A stretch of DNA of 64,000 bases from Heracleum sosnowskyi (GCA_030848705.1 CM061244.1:45425190-45489189); one strand, 5' to 3'; counted from the first letter of the stretch, positions 36,045 through 46,900 are shown. The notes: generated by a model from the letters alone, not told the origin. Numbers and translations: made by a program.

Positions 36045-39000
36045 TCATCTGTGACTTCTTTGTGGCATAGTCTTCTTCCCTCTCTTGGAGTTGTTTTCCT
36101 CAATCTGGACCTGTAGCCTTCTGTAGAAGATTTTCTCCTCTTCATCTTGATCACCAAGCTTGGATTGCATCAGCTTTAGAGTTTGATTAGATGCCTTCTC
36201 CAGCTGGTCTTCCATTCTGAAGAATCTTCTGCAATTGTCCTTGTCCTTAAACTCCATCATCCAATAGGGTTGAAGATGGATTTTCTTTCCTGTTGAGGGA
36301 ACTCTAAGTATCCTGGGAAGAGCCTCAGGCTTGTTCCAGCTAGCCTTTATCTGACAGATTTTGGAGACCACCTCAGACTTGGCTGTTTTGGTGAAACCAA
36401 AGTCCTTTTTCAAGCATCTAAACACTGAGAGTAGTGTTTGATAGTCTTCTCCTAAAATTCTGTAGAGAGGCCACACTTGTTCTCTACCTCCCTTGAATAT
36501 GAACACTAGTCTTTCAGGCAACTTTTGAGAAGCTGCAATTCCCCTTACTTCCACCAGGTTGTCTAAGTCAAGATGTAGACTGGATTCTTCCCTGATGTCA
36601 GCAATGTACATGCAGTCCTCTGGGTTTGAAGGGGGTTTTTGAGATTGTGGCTTTCTCACAAAAGCAGGCTTTGCTTTGACAGGCCTCTTCTTTGTCTTCA
36701 TTGGTTGGTCCTTTTCTAACAGGAACTTTGGAAAGTATGCCTCATCAAAATCAATTGGTTCCTCTTTTGGCATGATTGGTTGATCATGAAAATTGACAGG
36801 ATGTGCAGGATCACAGGCCAACTTTCCCTCAAAAACTGGATTAGCAATTGTTGGAGGTGCAATAGGTAAAGAAGAGTCTGATGCAGTACTCTGAGAATTA
36901 GCATTCTCAAAGGCTATGTTTCTCCTAGCTCTCTCTTTGGGTTGCCTTGTGCTCTTCTTTGAACTCCTTTCCTCTCTAGTGCTCTCCTCTTGCTTCCTTT
37001 CTTCTTCATCTAGAGCTTGAGCTACTGCAAGAGCTTGCATAGCTGCTCTTTCTGATTCCTCAGCCTTGGCTTCAGCAAAGTTTGGATGACCAGCCCAAAC
37101 ACAGATTTGTTGTCCATTCATGTAGACAATTGCCCTTTGCTTCCTTATCTCATAATCATTACTTTCCTTGCTTTTTGTGATGAGTAGACCAAGAAGCTTG
37201 TGCTCATCTGGATAAGGTGCAGGATAGAAAGTCCTTGCTATGTTTTTGCCCTTTGGTTTAGCAGGGGACTTGGGAGATAGGCTTCTTTGAATTGTAGCTT
37301 GTTCCACATCCCTAATGCATGAAGTTTGTCCTTTTTCCTTCCTTGGTCCTTGAGTGACTCCATGTAGAAGGGGCTCTTGTTGATAGAAAGAATTTGTCTG
37401 TGGCTCCCATTCCGTTGATGGCTGTTCCGTTGATGGATTTGAGTCCTTATCTTCAGTAATCTTCTTGAACTTTGCTTCTATGTTGGACCAATGTTCTTTG
37501 ATTTGTTCTGCAAGTCTCATCCTCATAGAAGCTTCTTGTATAAGGTCAATACCATCCTTTTGCTGCTTGCCAAGCTCCCCCATTGCTAATGGCTCCTTTG
37601 GTAGGGAAATGGCTGGGACCATAACCTTGGTAATTTGAATGTCTAGCTCCTTAGATTTCTCCCCCTTTTTGTTATCATCAAAAGAGATGGCTGGGAGTCC
37701 TTGAGCTGCCACTAGCTGGGCCAATAGTTGTGTTTGTTTCTCCTGTTCCTTTTGCATCTGTGATAAAGTGGCTTCCACCTTGTCCACTCTAGAAGAGAGA
37801 GTCTTCAAGGAGGACTCCACTTCAGGTTCTTTAGTGAAAAACCTGTTCATCCTGGACACAGTGAGAGGAGGAAGCTTTTCATCTAGCCTCCTATCATTAG
37901 CAGCCCTAAGGTTGCTGATTGAATCCTTGATCTCTGTAGCCTCAATCCTTGTCTGCAACATTTGTAGCCTTTGAATTTCCAGAGAATCCATTATGGCTTT
38001 GTAGAATTTCTTGTCTCTTGGTCCTGCAGACTCATGAGCTAGATATGCTTCTTGGTACTGCCTTGTGATAGCAGCATCCAAATTGCTTCTACCATGCATA
38101 TCTTGAGAAAGCCAGTTTGGTGTAGGAGGCACCACAGAAGTCCCAGTCTGTGCAGTAGTGGCCACCTGTAGATTATCACCATAGCTGTCCTCATCATCAG
38201 AGAAATCAAAGTCTCCACTTGCTTCAGCTCCTGGAGGTAGATTGGTCAAGGCATCCTTTGCTCTTTGCATTGATGCAGTTGTGTGAATTAGTTGTAGTGA
38301 CCTCTCTGCCTCCACATTGCCCTGTTGAGCCAAAATTTGATAGGCTGACACAGGATGAGTAAAGGTCTCAGGATCCAGGGAAATACTATCCAGAGTTTGC
38401 TGATAAACCTCTTGGAAAGTAAGTTCCCTTTCTCCCTCACTGACCTCCATTAACTCATTAGCAATGGCTGCTTCCATCCTTATTTCTCCTGTAGTCCCTT
38501 CTCTCTCTCCACTCTGTTCTTGCATCATGGGCTCCCCATGGCTCACACCTCTCACACCCTCACCTTCACCTTCTAAGGTGGAACTCTCAATCTCTCCTTT
38601 TGCCTGGCTGGAAGAAATAGCCAGCCTCTCACTCACATTCTCTCCTTTTGCCTGGCTGCAAGCCAGCCTCTCAGTTTCACTCCCTCTCAGTCCTAGAAGT
38701 GTCTCAACTACCACTAGATCATCTGCACTAGTTGTGGGAACAACTTGATTTTCAATTAAAGGTGCAGAGTGAACTATCAACGGAATGGTAGTTTGAACTG
38801 TCAACGGTATGGATACCGTTGATGGAGAAACACTTGTCAACGAAATAGACTGTTTCGTTGATGAAGTCAAGAAAGCACTTTGAGAATGAGAAATTACAGT
38901 AGAGTCTGTGGTGATTGATTTTAGAGATTGGTCCACAGATCCCCTTGCAATTTCAGGAAAAATTGGTTGATGGCCCAACAAATCACTTAGCAAGTGATGG

Positions 39001-40487
39001 CCACCAGCTTCAGAGTGGGGCTTCTCCAAGATTAGAGTTGGAGAATCAGGAATAGATGTATGGATCATGTCCACATCTAAAGATTGAGTTGGTGAATTTG
39101 ATGGAGATAATTCAAGATTGATGTTTAGAGAATGGGACTGTAACTCCAGAGTAATAATAGGGGTTACATCAAACTGAATTTGAGAAACTGGAAGTGTTGC
39201 TTCCAGTGTGTGTGCACCCTGTGTACCCTTGGACTTTTGCTTCACTCTCCTTTGGTATTGGGAAAATGTAGACTGTGGGCTTGAAGTGTCCCTTACCCTT
39301 TTGGACTGTGCTCTAGGAGGAGAGCTTGTTTCAATAATCACATCCTTTTGGGAGGATGCAATTAGACTTGTGTTTAAGTCCATGTTACTCATTGTGCCTT
39401 ATTGGGAAGACACAATGGGGCTTGGCTGGTACACACTAACCTGTCCTTCCTTATCCTTGGGGTTTCTTTGATGTTCACCCCTTCCCTCACCTCTCACAAC
39501 TCCAGACTCACTCCCCTTAGGTTGTGTGGTAGTTTTTACAACAGGTGCCTTTTGAGAAGCACCTGAGGTTGGCTTGGAGGTTTTCTTTGATTTTGGTTTT
39601 GTTGCTAGGGTAGGAGCCTGTTGGGTCACAGCTACAGACTCCATAGCAACATTGGAAGGTAAAATAGTAGAGGTGTTAGCTACACTAACAGGGATAGTAG
39701 TAGTTACCTCAATGATTGGCAGATACACCACTGGAACATCACCATTGTGGTTCAGCCTCAGTATGTCTGTCAATACTCTCTTTTCTTGCACAAAGCACTC
39801 AAACCTGGCATTAGGGTTAGAGATAACTAATGGTGCTGGACTAACATGGTTAGCCAACATCATCAGAAACCTAGCATAATAGATATATTTCTTCCTATTT
39901 GCTTTGTCACCCAACTTAGCACCAATTTCATACATAAGTTGGGTGCTAAAGTTGTGATATCTATCATTTAGAAGCATGGTTAGGAGAATTAACATAGAGT
40001 TAGTTAATGCATCAAAATTACTAATCTTTCCAGAAAAGACCTTAATGAATGCATCAGCTAAATAACTGTATTCCCTAACCAAACCTCTCCTAATTATTCT
40101 ACCCAGATTATCAGTAGGCAAAGAGTAGTTTATAGAATTTAGCATGGTAGTTATTTCAGTGTTAGTAGGCAAAGCATCACAGTTATTATCAGGAATATGT
40201 AAACATGCTTGCAAAACATCAGAATTAACTATGTACTCATTACCTTGAAGAGTGAATTTTAGTGTGCAGTGTGTTCCACTATACTCACATGAGGTCCAAA
40301 TCTCCTCGATTATCTCATTGTAGAGTGGTGTAGAGTGAAACATTGCATAGCTCAACTTGCAATTCTTCATGAAATCCATCATTTTGAAGAACAGTCTGTT
40401 CGGGTTTTCCTTGACAACAAAAGGGATGGAGTTGTTCTTCTCATAGATGAACCCTCCAGCAGACATAAGCTTGACTATAGGTGCCAT
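36045..40487 (-). CDS. Element D envelope-like ORF with one in-frame stop
   Basis: 1,480 codons in one frame from ATG 40487 (MAPIVKLMSAGG) to 36045, interrupted only by TAA at 39399-39401. The part before the stop (362 residues) holds the N-terminal domain (about residues 20-235; YAMFHSTPLYNEIIEEIW, GLVREYSYLADAFIKVFSGK, KKYIYYARFLMMLANHVSP), which aligns in layout but little in sequence with those of A, B and C, then a Thr/Lys/Ser-rich tail. The 1,115-residue part has low-complexity Ser/Thr/Pro segments, acidic DFSDDEDSYGDN, coiled coil around 38000-37700, a GKNIARTFYPAPYPDEHKLLG block and a basic C-terminus. I see no signal peptide or membrane helix. As A also has a stop close to the matching spot (TCT TAA CAG), readthrough is possible but unproven. 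Its function is unknown. Confidence 0.7.
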
Positions 40488-41028
40488 TGTTGATTAAAGG
40501 AAAGCTTCGAACTGAATTGCTTGTTAGAGAGAAGAAGAGAGAAAAAGCCTTTGGAATTTTTGAGAACAGGTAAAAAGAAATAATGAAAATAAAATTTCTT
40601 AAATACTCCCCCAAAAATTCTCAGAAAATGAATCCAATAATAAATGTAAATTACTGGATTGGCTTAAAAATATAACCGTTACTCTTAAAGTATTACCATG
40701 ATTTATACTTACAGGGGTGTATGCATAGATCGTGGTAAAAGACGTGTTAAAATTTCAACGGTTCAGATAAAAAGCGCTAAATCAACGAATCAGGATTGGG
40801 CGGTTAAAGTCCCGTCTTATTTCGTTGATAAAGCTGCGTTTCGTTGATATAAAAGAGCTATCAACGAAACACCCAGAAAACTGCTAAGACTGTCAACGAA
40901 ATGGTGCATTCCGTTGGCATAGTAATTTTGACTTAGACAAAATTTTACCTTTTCCTGAGAAAATTCATTCACAGAAAAACATAGCAAATTTCTGGCTGAA
41001 TTTTAACTTGCAAATATCTCAAAAATAA
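40488..41028 (-). promoter_or_regulatory. Gap between pol and envelope-like ORF of D: motif cluster, hairpin, TATA-like box
   Basis: Six CGTTGA-type motifs in both orientations lie at about 40785-40920. Two of them form a perfect 12-bp stem: GTTTCGTTGATA (40838-40849) and TATCAACGAAAC (40859-40870) with a 9-base loop. On the minus strand a TATTTAAG (about 40605-40598) sits some 110 bp before the ATG at 40487 and is followed by a CT-rich leader, as in A and B. Confidence 0.55.
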
Positions 41029-44000
41029 TTAAGAGAAATTTAGCATACCTAGCTCACTTACTAATCTTGAGAATGTTGATTCATCAAGTGGCTTGGTAAA
41101 GATGTCTGCAAGTTGTTGTTCACTTGGAACAAAATGTAACTCCACAGTACCATTCATAACATGTTCTCTAATGAAATGATACTTGATGTCAATGTGCTTG
41201 GTTCTTGAATGCTGCACTGGATTCTCAGTAATGGCAATGGCACTAGTGTTGTCACAGAAAATAGGAATTTTCTCAACTCTTAATCCATAATCAAGTAGTT
41301 GGTTTTTCATCCATAAAATCTGTGCACAACAACTTCCAGCTGCAATATACTCAGCCTCAGCTGTGGAGGTAGAAACTGAGTTTTGTTTCTTGCTGAACCA
41401 TGACACAAGCTTGTTTCCTAGGAATTGACAGGTTCCAGTTGTACTTTTCCTGTCAATTTTACATCCTGCAAAATCTGCATCTGAATAACCAATTAGTTCA
41501 AAACCAGATTCTCTAGGATACCAAATGCCAAGGTTTGGTGTTCCTTTGAGATATCTGAAAATTCTTTTAATAGCAACTAAATGGGATTCTCTAGGATCAG
41601 CCTGAAATCTAGCACATAGACATGTAGCAAACATAATATCAGGTCTACTAGCTGTTAAATATAAAAGTGAGCCTACCATGCCTCTGTAACTTGAAATGTC
41701 CACAGATTTTTCCTTAGTATTCAATTCAAGTTTGGTGGCAGTAGGCATGGGAGTTTTGGCAGGAGAGCATTCCATTAGGTTAAACTTCTTTAATAAATCA
41801 TGAATGTATTTTGTTTGACTAATGAAAATGCCTTCATTAACTTGCTTTACTTGAAGACCAAGAAAGTAAGTTAATTCTCCCATCATGCTCATTTTATACT
41901 TACTTTGCATAAGCTTGGCAAACTTTTGACAAAGTTTCACATCTGTAGACCCAAAGATTATATCATCTACATAAATTTGAACAAGTAAAGTAGAGCCATT
42001 TACAACCCTGTGAAAAAGAGTTTTATCTACAGTACCTCTAGTGAAATGATTCTCAAGGAGGAACTGTGAGAGAGTGTCATACCAGGCTCTAGGTGCTTGT
42101 TTCAAACCATAGAGTGCTTTGAGAAGGAAGTACACATAGTCTGGAAAATCATCATCTTCAAAACCAGGAGGTTGACTTACATACACCTCCTCTTCCAATT
42201 CCCCATTCAGAAAAGCACTCTTCACATCCATTTGATAGACCTTGAAATTGGCATGGGCTGCATAGGCTAGGAAAATCCTTATTGCTTCTAGTCTTGCAAC
42301 AGGAGCAAAGGTTTCATCAAAATCAATTCCCTCTTCCTGTGAGTAGCCTTTTGCAACCAGTCTAGCTTTGTTCCTTGTGACTATGCCATTTTCATCCATC
42401 TTGTTTCTGAACACCCACTTTGTGCCTATAACACTCCTGTCATTAGGCCTGGGCACCAGCTTCCAAACATTGTTTCTCTCAAATTGGTTTAGCTCTTCTT
42501 GCATGGCTAAAACCCAATCTGGATCTAGAAGTGCATCCTCAACTTTCTTTGGCTCATCTTGAGACAGAAAGCTACTATATAGACATTCTTCTTGAGTTGC
42601 TCTTCTAGTTTGGACTTTTGAAGAAACATCACCTATAATAAGTTCAAAGGGATGATCTTTAGTCCATTTTCTTGAGGGAGGTAGATTTGCTCTTGAAGAC
42701 GTAGCTTCATGATCATGATTGCCTTGATTGGATATTTGTCCTTGAGAAACTCCCCCTGAGTTTGTTGTCCCTAATTGATCACTTCTAGAAGCATTCCTAT
42801 GACTATCAACGGTATGACCGTTTTGGCTGTCAACGAAACGCTCATTCTGACTGTCAACGAATCCACCACCATGACTGTCAACGAAATGACCATTTGGTCT
42901 GCTAGCTGCTATCCTTTTTAACCTTAATGCAGCAATTTCATCTTCACTGCTGCTTTCATCTGTGCTAGATACAACAACTTTAGGTTGTTTCTCAGTAGCC
43001 TTATCATGATTCACTTGTTCTCCTTCCTCATTCTCAAAAGAGAGACTTTCATGGAAACCTTCATCACAGAGACCTTGTATTTTGAGATCATCAAAAACAA
43101 CATGTACAGATTCCATAACAATGTTGATTCTGAGATTAAAGACTCTGTAAGCTTTCCCTGCTGCATATCCCACAAATATTGCTTCATCTGCCTTTGCTTC
43201 AAATTTCCCCAAATGCTCAGCTTGATTTCTCAGAACAAAGCACTTGCATCCAAAGACATGAAGAAAATCTAATAGTGGCTTCTTTCTTTTGAGTAACTGA
43301 TAAGGGGTCATTCCTTTGGCCTGATTAATCAAAGAAATATTTTGAGTAAAGCAAGCTGTGTTAACTGCCTCAGCCCAAAAATATGTAGGTAACTTTGATT
43401 CATCTAGCATTGTCCTTGCAGCTTCAATAAGTGTTCTATTTTTCCTTTCAACTACACCATTTTGCTGTGGTGTTCTTGCTGCTGAAAACTCATGCAAAAT
43501 ACCATTTTCTTCACAGAACACCTTCATGCTTGAATTCTTGAATTCTGTCCCATTGTCACTCCTAATCCTTCTTACTTTGAAATCAGGATGATTGCTTACC
43601 ATCTTGATGTGATTGATAATGATTTCACTTGCCTCATCTTTAGAGTGCAAAAAGAAAGTCCATGTAAATCTAGAAAAATCATCAACAATCACAAGACAGT
43701 ATTTCTTCTTTGAGATGGACATAACATTTACAGGGCCAAATAGGTCCATATGAAGCAATTCAAGCTGCTGGACAATTGATGACACTGTCTTACTTTTGAA
43801 TGATGCCTTCTTCTGTTTTCCCTTTTGACAGGCATCACACAAACCATCCTTGGAGAACTCCACCTGTGGAATTCCTCTAGCAAGATCTTTCCTCACCAAA
43901 TCATTCATAACTTTGAAATTCAGATGGGATAACTTCTTGTGCCATAACCAACTTTCATCCTTGCTTGCCTTGCTGAAAAGACAAGTGATGGTGTCTGAAC

Positions 44001-44358
44001 TTGTGCTACTAAAGTCAGCAATGTACACATTCCCTCTTCTGAATCCAGTCATTACCACATTGTTGTTTCCTCCTTTAGAAACAACACAGGCTTCTTTTGA
44101 AAAAGTAACTAAAAATCCTTTGTCACAAAGTTGGCTGATACTAAGCAAGTTGTGCTTAAGACCATCCACCAATGCAACCTCATCTATGATGACATTCTCT
44201 TTTGAAATCAAGCCATATCCCTTTGTGTAGCCTTTGCTGTCATCTCCAAAAGCAATACAAGGGCCAGCTCTTTCCTGAAACTCTGTGAGCAGGGTAGAAT
44301 CACCAGTCATGTGTCTTGAACAACCACTATCCAAGTACCAAAGATTCCTTTTGTCTCC
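41029..44358 (-). CDS. Element D pol: protease, integrase, RT, RNase H (intact)
   Basis: About 1,110 residues. The frame opens after the acceptor-like TGCAG at 44363-44359; an ATG at 44400 is in frame upstream and overlaps the end of gag. Numbering from that ATG: protease DSGCSRHMTG (24-33); zinc finger H154, H159, C188, C191; integrase catalytic D219, D282, E318 with the expected 35 residues between the last two; a linker (470-580) with repeated FVDSQ text; RT from about 610 with YVDD at 810-813; RNase H with YSDADFAG (D974), E1015 and D1050; end LGMLNFS. All key residues are present and there is no stop, so an active polyprotein is plausible. It would be cleaved by its own protease and act in the capsid and at integration. 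Confidence 0.93.
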   Translation of the reverse strand, partial: GDKRNLWYLDSGCSRHMTGDSTLLTEFQERAGPCIAFGDDSKGYTKGYGLISKENVIIDEVALVDGLKHNLLSISQLCDKGFLVTFSKEACVVSKGGNNNVVMTGFRRGNVYIADFSSTSSDTITCLFSKASKDESWLWHKKLSHLNFKVMNDLVRKDLARGIPQVEFSKDGLCDACQKGKQKKASFKSKTVSSIVQQLELLHMDLFGPVNVMSISKKKYCLVIVDDFSRFTWTFFLHSKDEASEIIINHIKMVSNHPDFKVRRIRSDNGTEFKNSSMKVFCEENGILHEFSAARTPQQNGVVERKNRTLIEAARTMLDESKLPTYFWAEAVNTACFTQNISLINQAKGMTPYQLLKRKKPLLDFLHVFGCKCFVLRNQAEHLGKFEAKADEAIFVGYAAGKAYRVFNLRINIVMESVHVVFDDLKIQGLCDEGFHESLSFENEEGEQVNHDKATEKQPKVVVSSTDESSSEDEIAALRLKRIAASRPNGHFVDSHGGGFVDSQNERFVDSQNGHTVDSHRNASRSDQLGTTNSGGVSQGQISNQGNHDHEATSSRANLPPSRKWTKDHPFELIIGDVSSKVQTRRATQEECLYSSFLSQDEPKKVEDALLDPDWVLAMQEELNQFERNNVWKLVPRPNDRSVIGTKWVFRNKMDENGIVTRNKARLVAKGYSQEEGIDFDETFAPVARLEAIRIFLAYAAHANFKVYQMDVKSAFLNGELEEEVYVSQPPGFEDDDFPDYVYFLLKALYGLKQAPRAWYDTLSQFLLENHFTRGTVDKTLFHRVVNGSTLLVQIYVDDIIFGSTDVKLCQKFAKLMQSKYKMSMMGELTYFLGLQVKQVNEGIFISQTKYIHDLLKKFNLMECSPAKTPMPTATKLELNTKEKSVDISSYRGMVGSLLYLTASRPDIMFATCLCARFQADPRESHLVAIKRIFRYLKGTPNLGIWYPRESGFELIGYSDADFAGCKIDRKSTTGTCQFLGNKLVSWFSKKQNSVSTSTAEAEYIAAGSCCAQILWMKNQLLDYGLRVEKIPIFCDNTSAIAITENPVQHSRTKHIDIKYHFIREHVMNGTVELHFVPSEQQLADIFTKPLDESTFSRLVSELGMLNFS

Positions 44359-44378
44359 CTGCACACAATAAAACCAAA

Positions 44379-46850
44379 TCAAGTCGATTTTGGTACCCAA
44401 GTTTCCTTGGGTCCTGTCTTGTTAGCCTTTGCATTCCCTTTTGTACCATTTTTCACTTTGGGCTCAGATTGATTCAAATCAATCTTTACCCTTGGTGTTG
44501 ATTTCTGAGGGTTGCTCATATTTTCATTCATAGCATGCATAGTTGGAGGAACAATCATGTTATTCATGTTCCATGGCATTTGTGGCATGTTAAACATATT
44601 CATGTAAGGATTAGGCACAAATGGCATGCTAGCATAAGGATTCTGAAATTGTGCATATGGAGCAAACATGTTAGGCATAACAGGCATTGTAGGCATGGAA
44701 CTGTTCATTGCAGGCTTGGGCATTTTCACATTAGGAGTTTTCTTAACAGATTTGCAGTAAGTAGACAAATGACTAACACTTCCACAATTAACACATGTCT
44801 TTCTAGGAGCATATTTATCAGGTGTGTAATTGTTGTGTTTGTTAATTCCTACTTTGCCATTCCTGTTATTCTTTTTATTTCCCTTAGCCTCATTATGAAC
44901 TTTCTCTACCTTGTCTTTCAATTGCTTGTTAGACAAGTGACCTACATTAGCTCTCTCAACAGGCTTCTCAATTTTCTTTGATTTACTAGACTCACCTTGA
45001 ACAAAGTTCTTGGTGACAGGACCATACTTGTCATTAAGTCTAGTGAGTTTATTTTTTTCTTTGTCTGTCAACGAAACAGCCTGATCGGTTGATGGTTCAT
45101 GTGTCAACGAAACATTGCATTCCGTTGACATATCAACCTTCAACAAATGATCATTGTTGTTTGTTGACTCTGTTTCTGATTCTAAGGTTTCACCAACATA
45201 CCCTAGCTTCTCTTTGTTCCTTTTCCATGATTGCTCACAGAAGGATTCCACGCCTTGAACATTAATTATGTTGGCAGCAACATTCCTGGCATCCTTCCAT
45301 TTAGCAATCACACTTTGTTCTATCTCAAGTTGTGTTCTAAGAATTTCTTCCCTTTGTAACACGTTCTCAAGTTCCTTCTTAGCATCCCTACTAACACATC
45401 TCATTTTCTCAAATTCAATGAGCTGTGCTTCTAACATTGCATTCCTATCACTTAAGAGCAGATTGGTCTCTTTTATTCTTGAATTCTCTTTAGTAAGTGA
45501 TTTAAGAGTAACACGCAAATTATATAATACAGTAGACATTTCATTTACTGCACTGTCGCATTCCTCTTTAGAAAGCTCAGAAAGATTAGTAATTGTTACC
45601 TGGTTGCTTGAGGAACTTGCTTCCTGCTCATGATTGTCAGCCATAAGAGCCAAGTTGACATACTCAACATCATTATCAGAATCTTCACCATTACCAGCCC
45701 AATCATACTCCTGAGACATGAAAGCTTTTTCTTTTTGTTTGAGAAGTTCAAAGTATTTCTTTTTATAATCAACAGGCTCAAATTTCCTGTTGCCCTTCTC
45801 AACCTTGGGCTTTCTGCAGTCTCCAGCAAAGTGACCAAGCATTCCACAATTGAAACATTTTGACTTAGACTTTTCAATCCAGTTTGTTTTGCTAGGTTGA
45901 AAGTCTCTTCTTGGTGGCCTTGCTTCTGAGTTTCTTTTGAACTTGAACTTAGAGAATTTTCTAGACAGAAAAGCAATGTGTTCATCAATCTCATCTAAGT
46001 CCTCCAAGTTGGCTGGTTCTGATTCTTCTTCTTCTGTCATCTTGTCTTTACCCTTGCTAACATCACTCCTACAACTAGATCGACTAGTTGTGGCCTTTGC
46101 AGCTTCTTTATTGTCATCTTCAAGTTGGTTCACTGATGCAATTAATGCAATAGATCCACCCTTCTTCTGTACCTTTTCAATTTCCTCATCTTGCTCCATT
46201 TCCAGCTCATAAGTCTTCAAGGTTCCATAAAGCCTTTCAAGAGTGTAGTCTTTGTACTCTTGAGTGTTTCTGAGAGAAACGATCATAGGCTTCCATTCTT
46301 TTGGAAGAGCTCTAAGAAATTTAAGGTTTGAATCCTTGGTTTGATAGATCCTCCCATACAACTTTAATCCATTCAAAAGCTTTTGAAACCTACTAAACGT
46401 GTCATTTAGGGTTTCACCAGCTTTAAAATGAAAATGCTCATATTGTTGTATAAGGAGTTGCATTTTATTTTCCCTGACTTGCTCAGTTCCTTCACAGAGA
46501 GTTCTAACAGTATCCCATACTTCCTTAGAGGTTGTACAGTTGATAACATTGTCAAACATCTCTTGCTCCAAACCATTAAACAGAATGTTCATGGTCCTTT
46601 TGTCTTTATGAACTTCTGCAATATCTTCAACAGTCCATTCTGAGACAGTTTTTGGAATCTCTACATCAGGTGCATCATCTGGCAGTCCAACTCTAGAATC
46701 AAGCTTCATGGGAACGTGTGGACCTTTCTCAATGCAGTCTACATACCTCTCATCCATAGACATGAGATGTAAATGCATCTTTACTTTCCAGTGAAAGTAA
46801 TTGTCTTTATCAAGAACTAGTATCTTCACACCTGCATCCTTCTTCACCAT
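44379..46850 (-). CDS. Element D gag (intact)
   Basis: 823 residues, starting 51 bases after the PBS. The copia gag domain runs about 10-225 (YFHWKVKMHLHL, LPKEWKPMIVSL). Then a Ser/Lys/Glu-rich stretch, first knuckle CFNCGMLGHFAGDC (332-345), coiled coil about 430-520, a basic RNGKVGINKHNNY tract, second knuckle CVNCGSVSHLSTYC (686-699), a Met/Pro-rich segment (715-775) and the end GPKETWVPKST. The long part after the first knuckle is shared with the gags of A, C and E. It forms the virus-like particle and binds RNA. Pol follows in the -1 frame. CGTTGAC motifs lie inside at about 45067-45130. Confidence 0.93.
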   Translation of the reverse strand: MVKKDAGVKILVLDKDNYFHWKVKMHLHLMSMDERYVDCIEKGPHVPMKLDSRVGLPDDAPDVEIPKTVSEWTVEDIAEVHKDKRTMNILFNGLEQEMFDNVINCTTSKEVWDTVRTLCEGTEQVRENKMQLLIQQYEHFHFKAGETLNDTFSRFQKLLNGLKLYGRIYQTKDSNLKFLRALPKEWKPMIVSLRNTQEYKDYTLERLYGTLKTYELEMEQDEEIEKVQKKGGSIALIASVNQLEDDNKEAAKATTSRSSCRSDVSKGKDKMTEEEESEPANLEDLDEIDEHIAFLSRKFSKFKFKRNSEARPPRRDFQPSKTNWIEKSKSKCFNCGMLGHFAGDCRKPKVEKGNRKFEPVDYKKKYFELLKQKEKAFMSQEYDWAGNGEDSDNDVEYVNLALMADNHEQEASSSSNQVTITNLSELSKEECDSAVNEMSTVLYNLRVTLKSLTKENSRIKETNLLLSDRNAMLEAQLIEFEKMRCVSRDAKKELENVLQREEILRTQLEIEQSVIAKWKDARNVAANIINVQGVESFCEQSWKRNKEKLGYVGETLESETESTNNNDHLLKVDMSTECNVSLTHEPSTDQAVSLTDKEKNKLTRLNDKYGPVTKNFVQGESSKSKKIEKPVERANVGHLSNKQLKDKVEKVHNEAKGNKKNNRNGKVGINKHNNYTPDKYAPRKTCVNCGSVSHLSTYCKSVKKTPNVKMPKPAMNSSMPTMPVMPNMFAPYAQFQNPYASMPFVPNPYMNMFNMPQMPWNMNNMIVPPTMHAMNENMSNPQKSTPRVKIDLNQSEPKVKNGTKGNAKANKTGPKETWVPKST

Positions 46851-46900
46851 GGTTTCTGTTTTTGGTCTTGATCTTTAAACTTCTTGTATGTTAGAAGCTC

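Noticed and set aside
36045..40487. True retroviral envelope protein
   Set aside because: No signal peptide, membrane helix or cleavage region could be seen; 'envelope-like' is used only for its position after RNase H.
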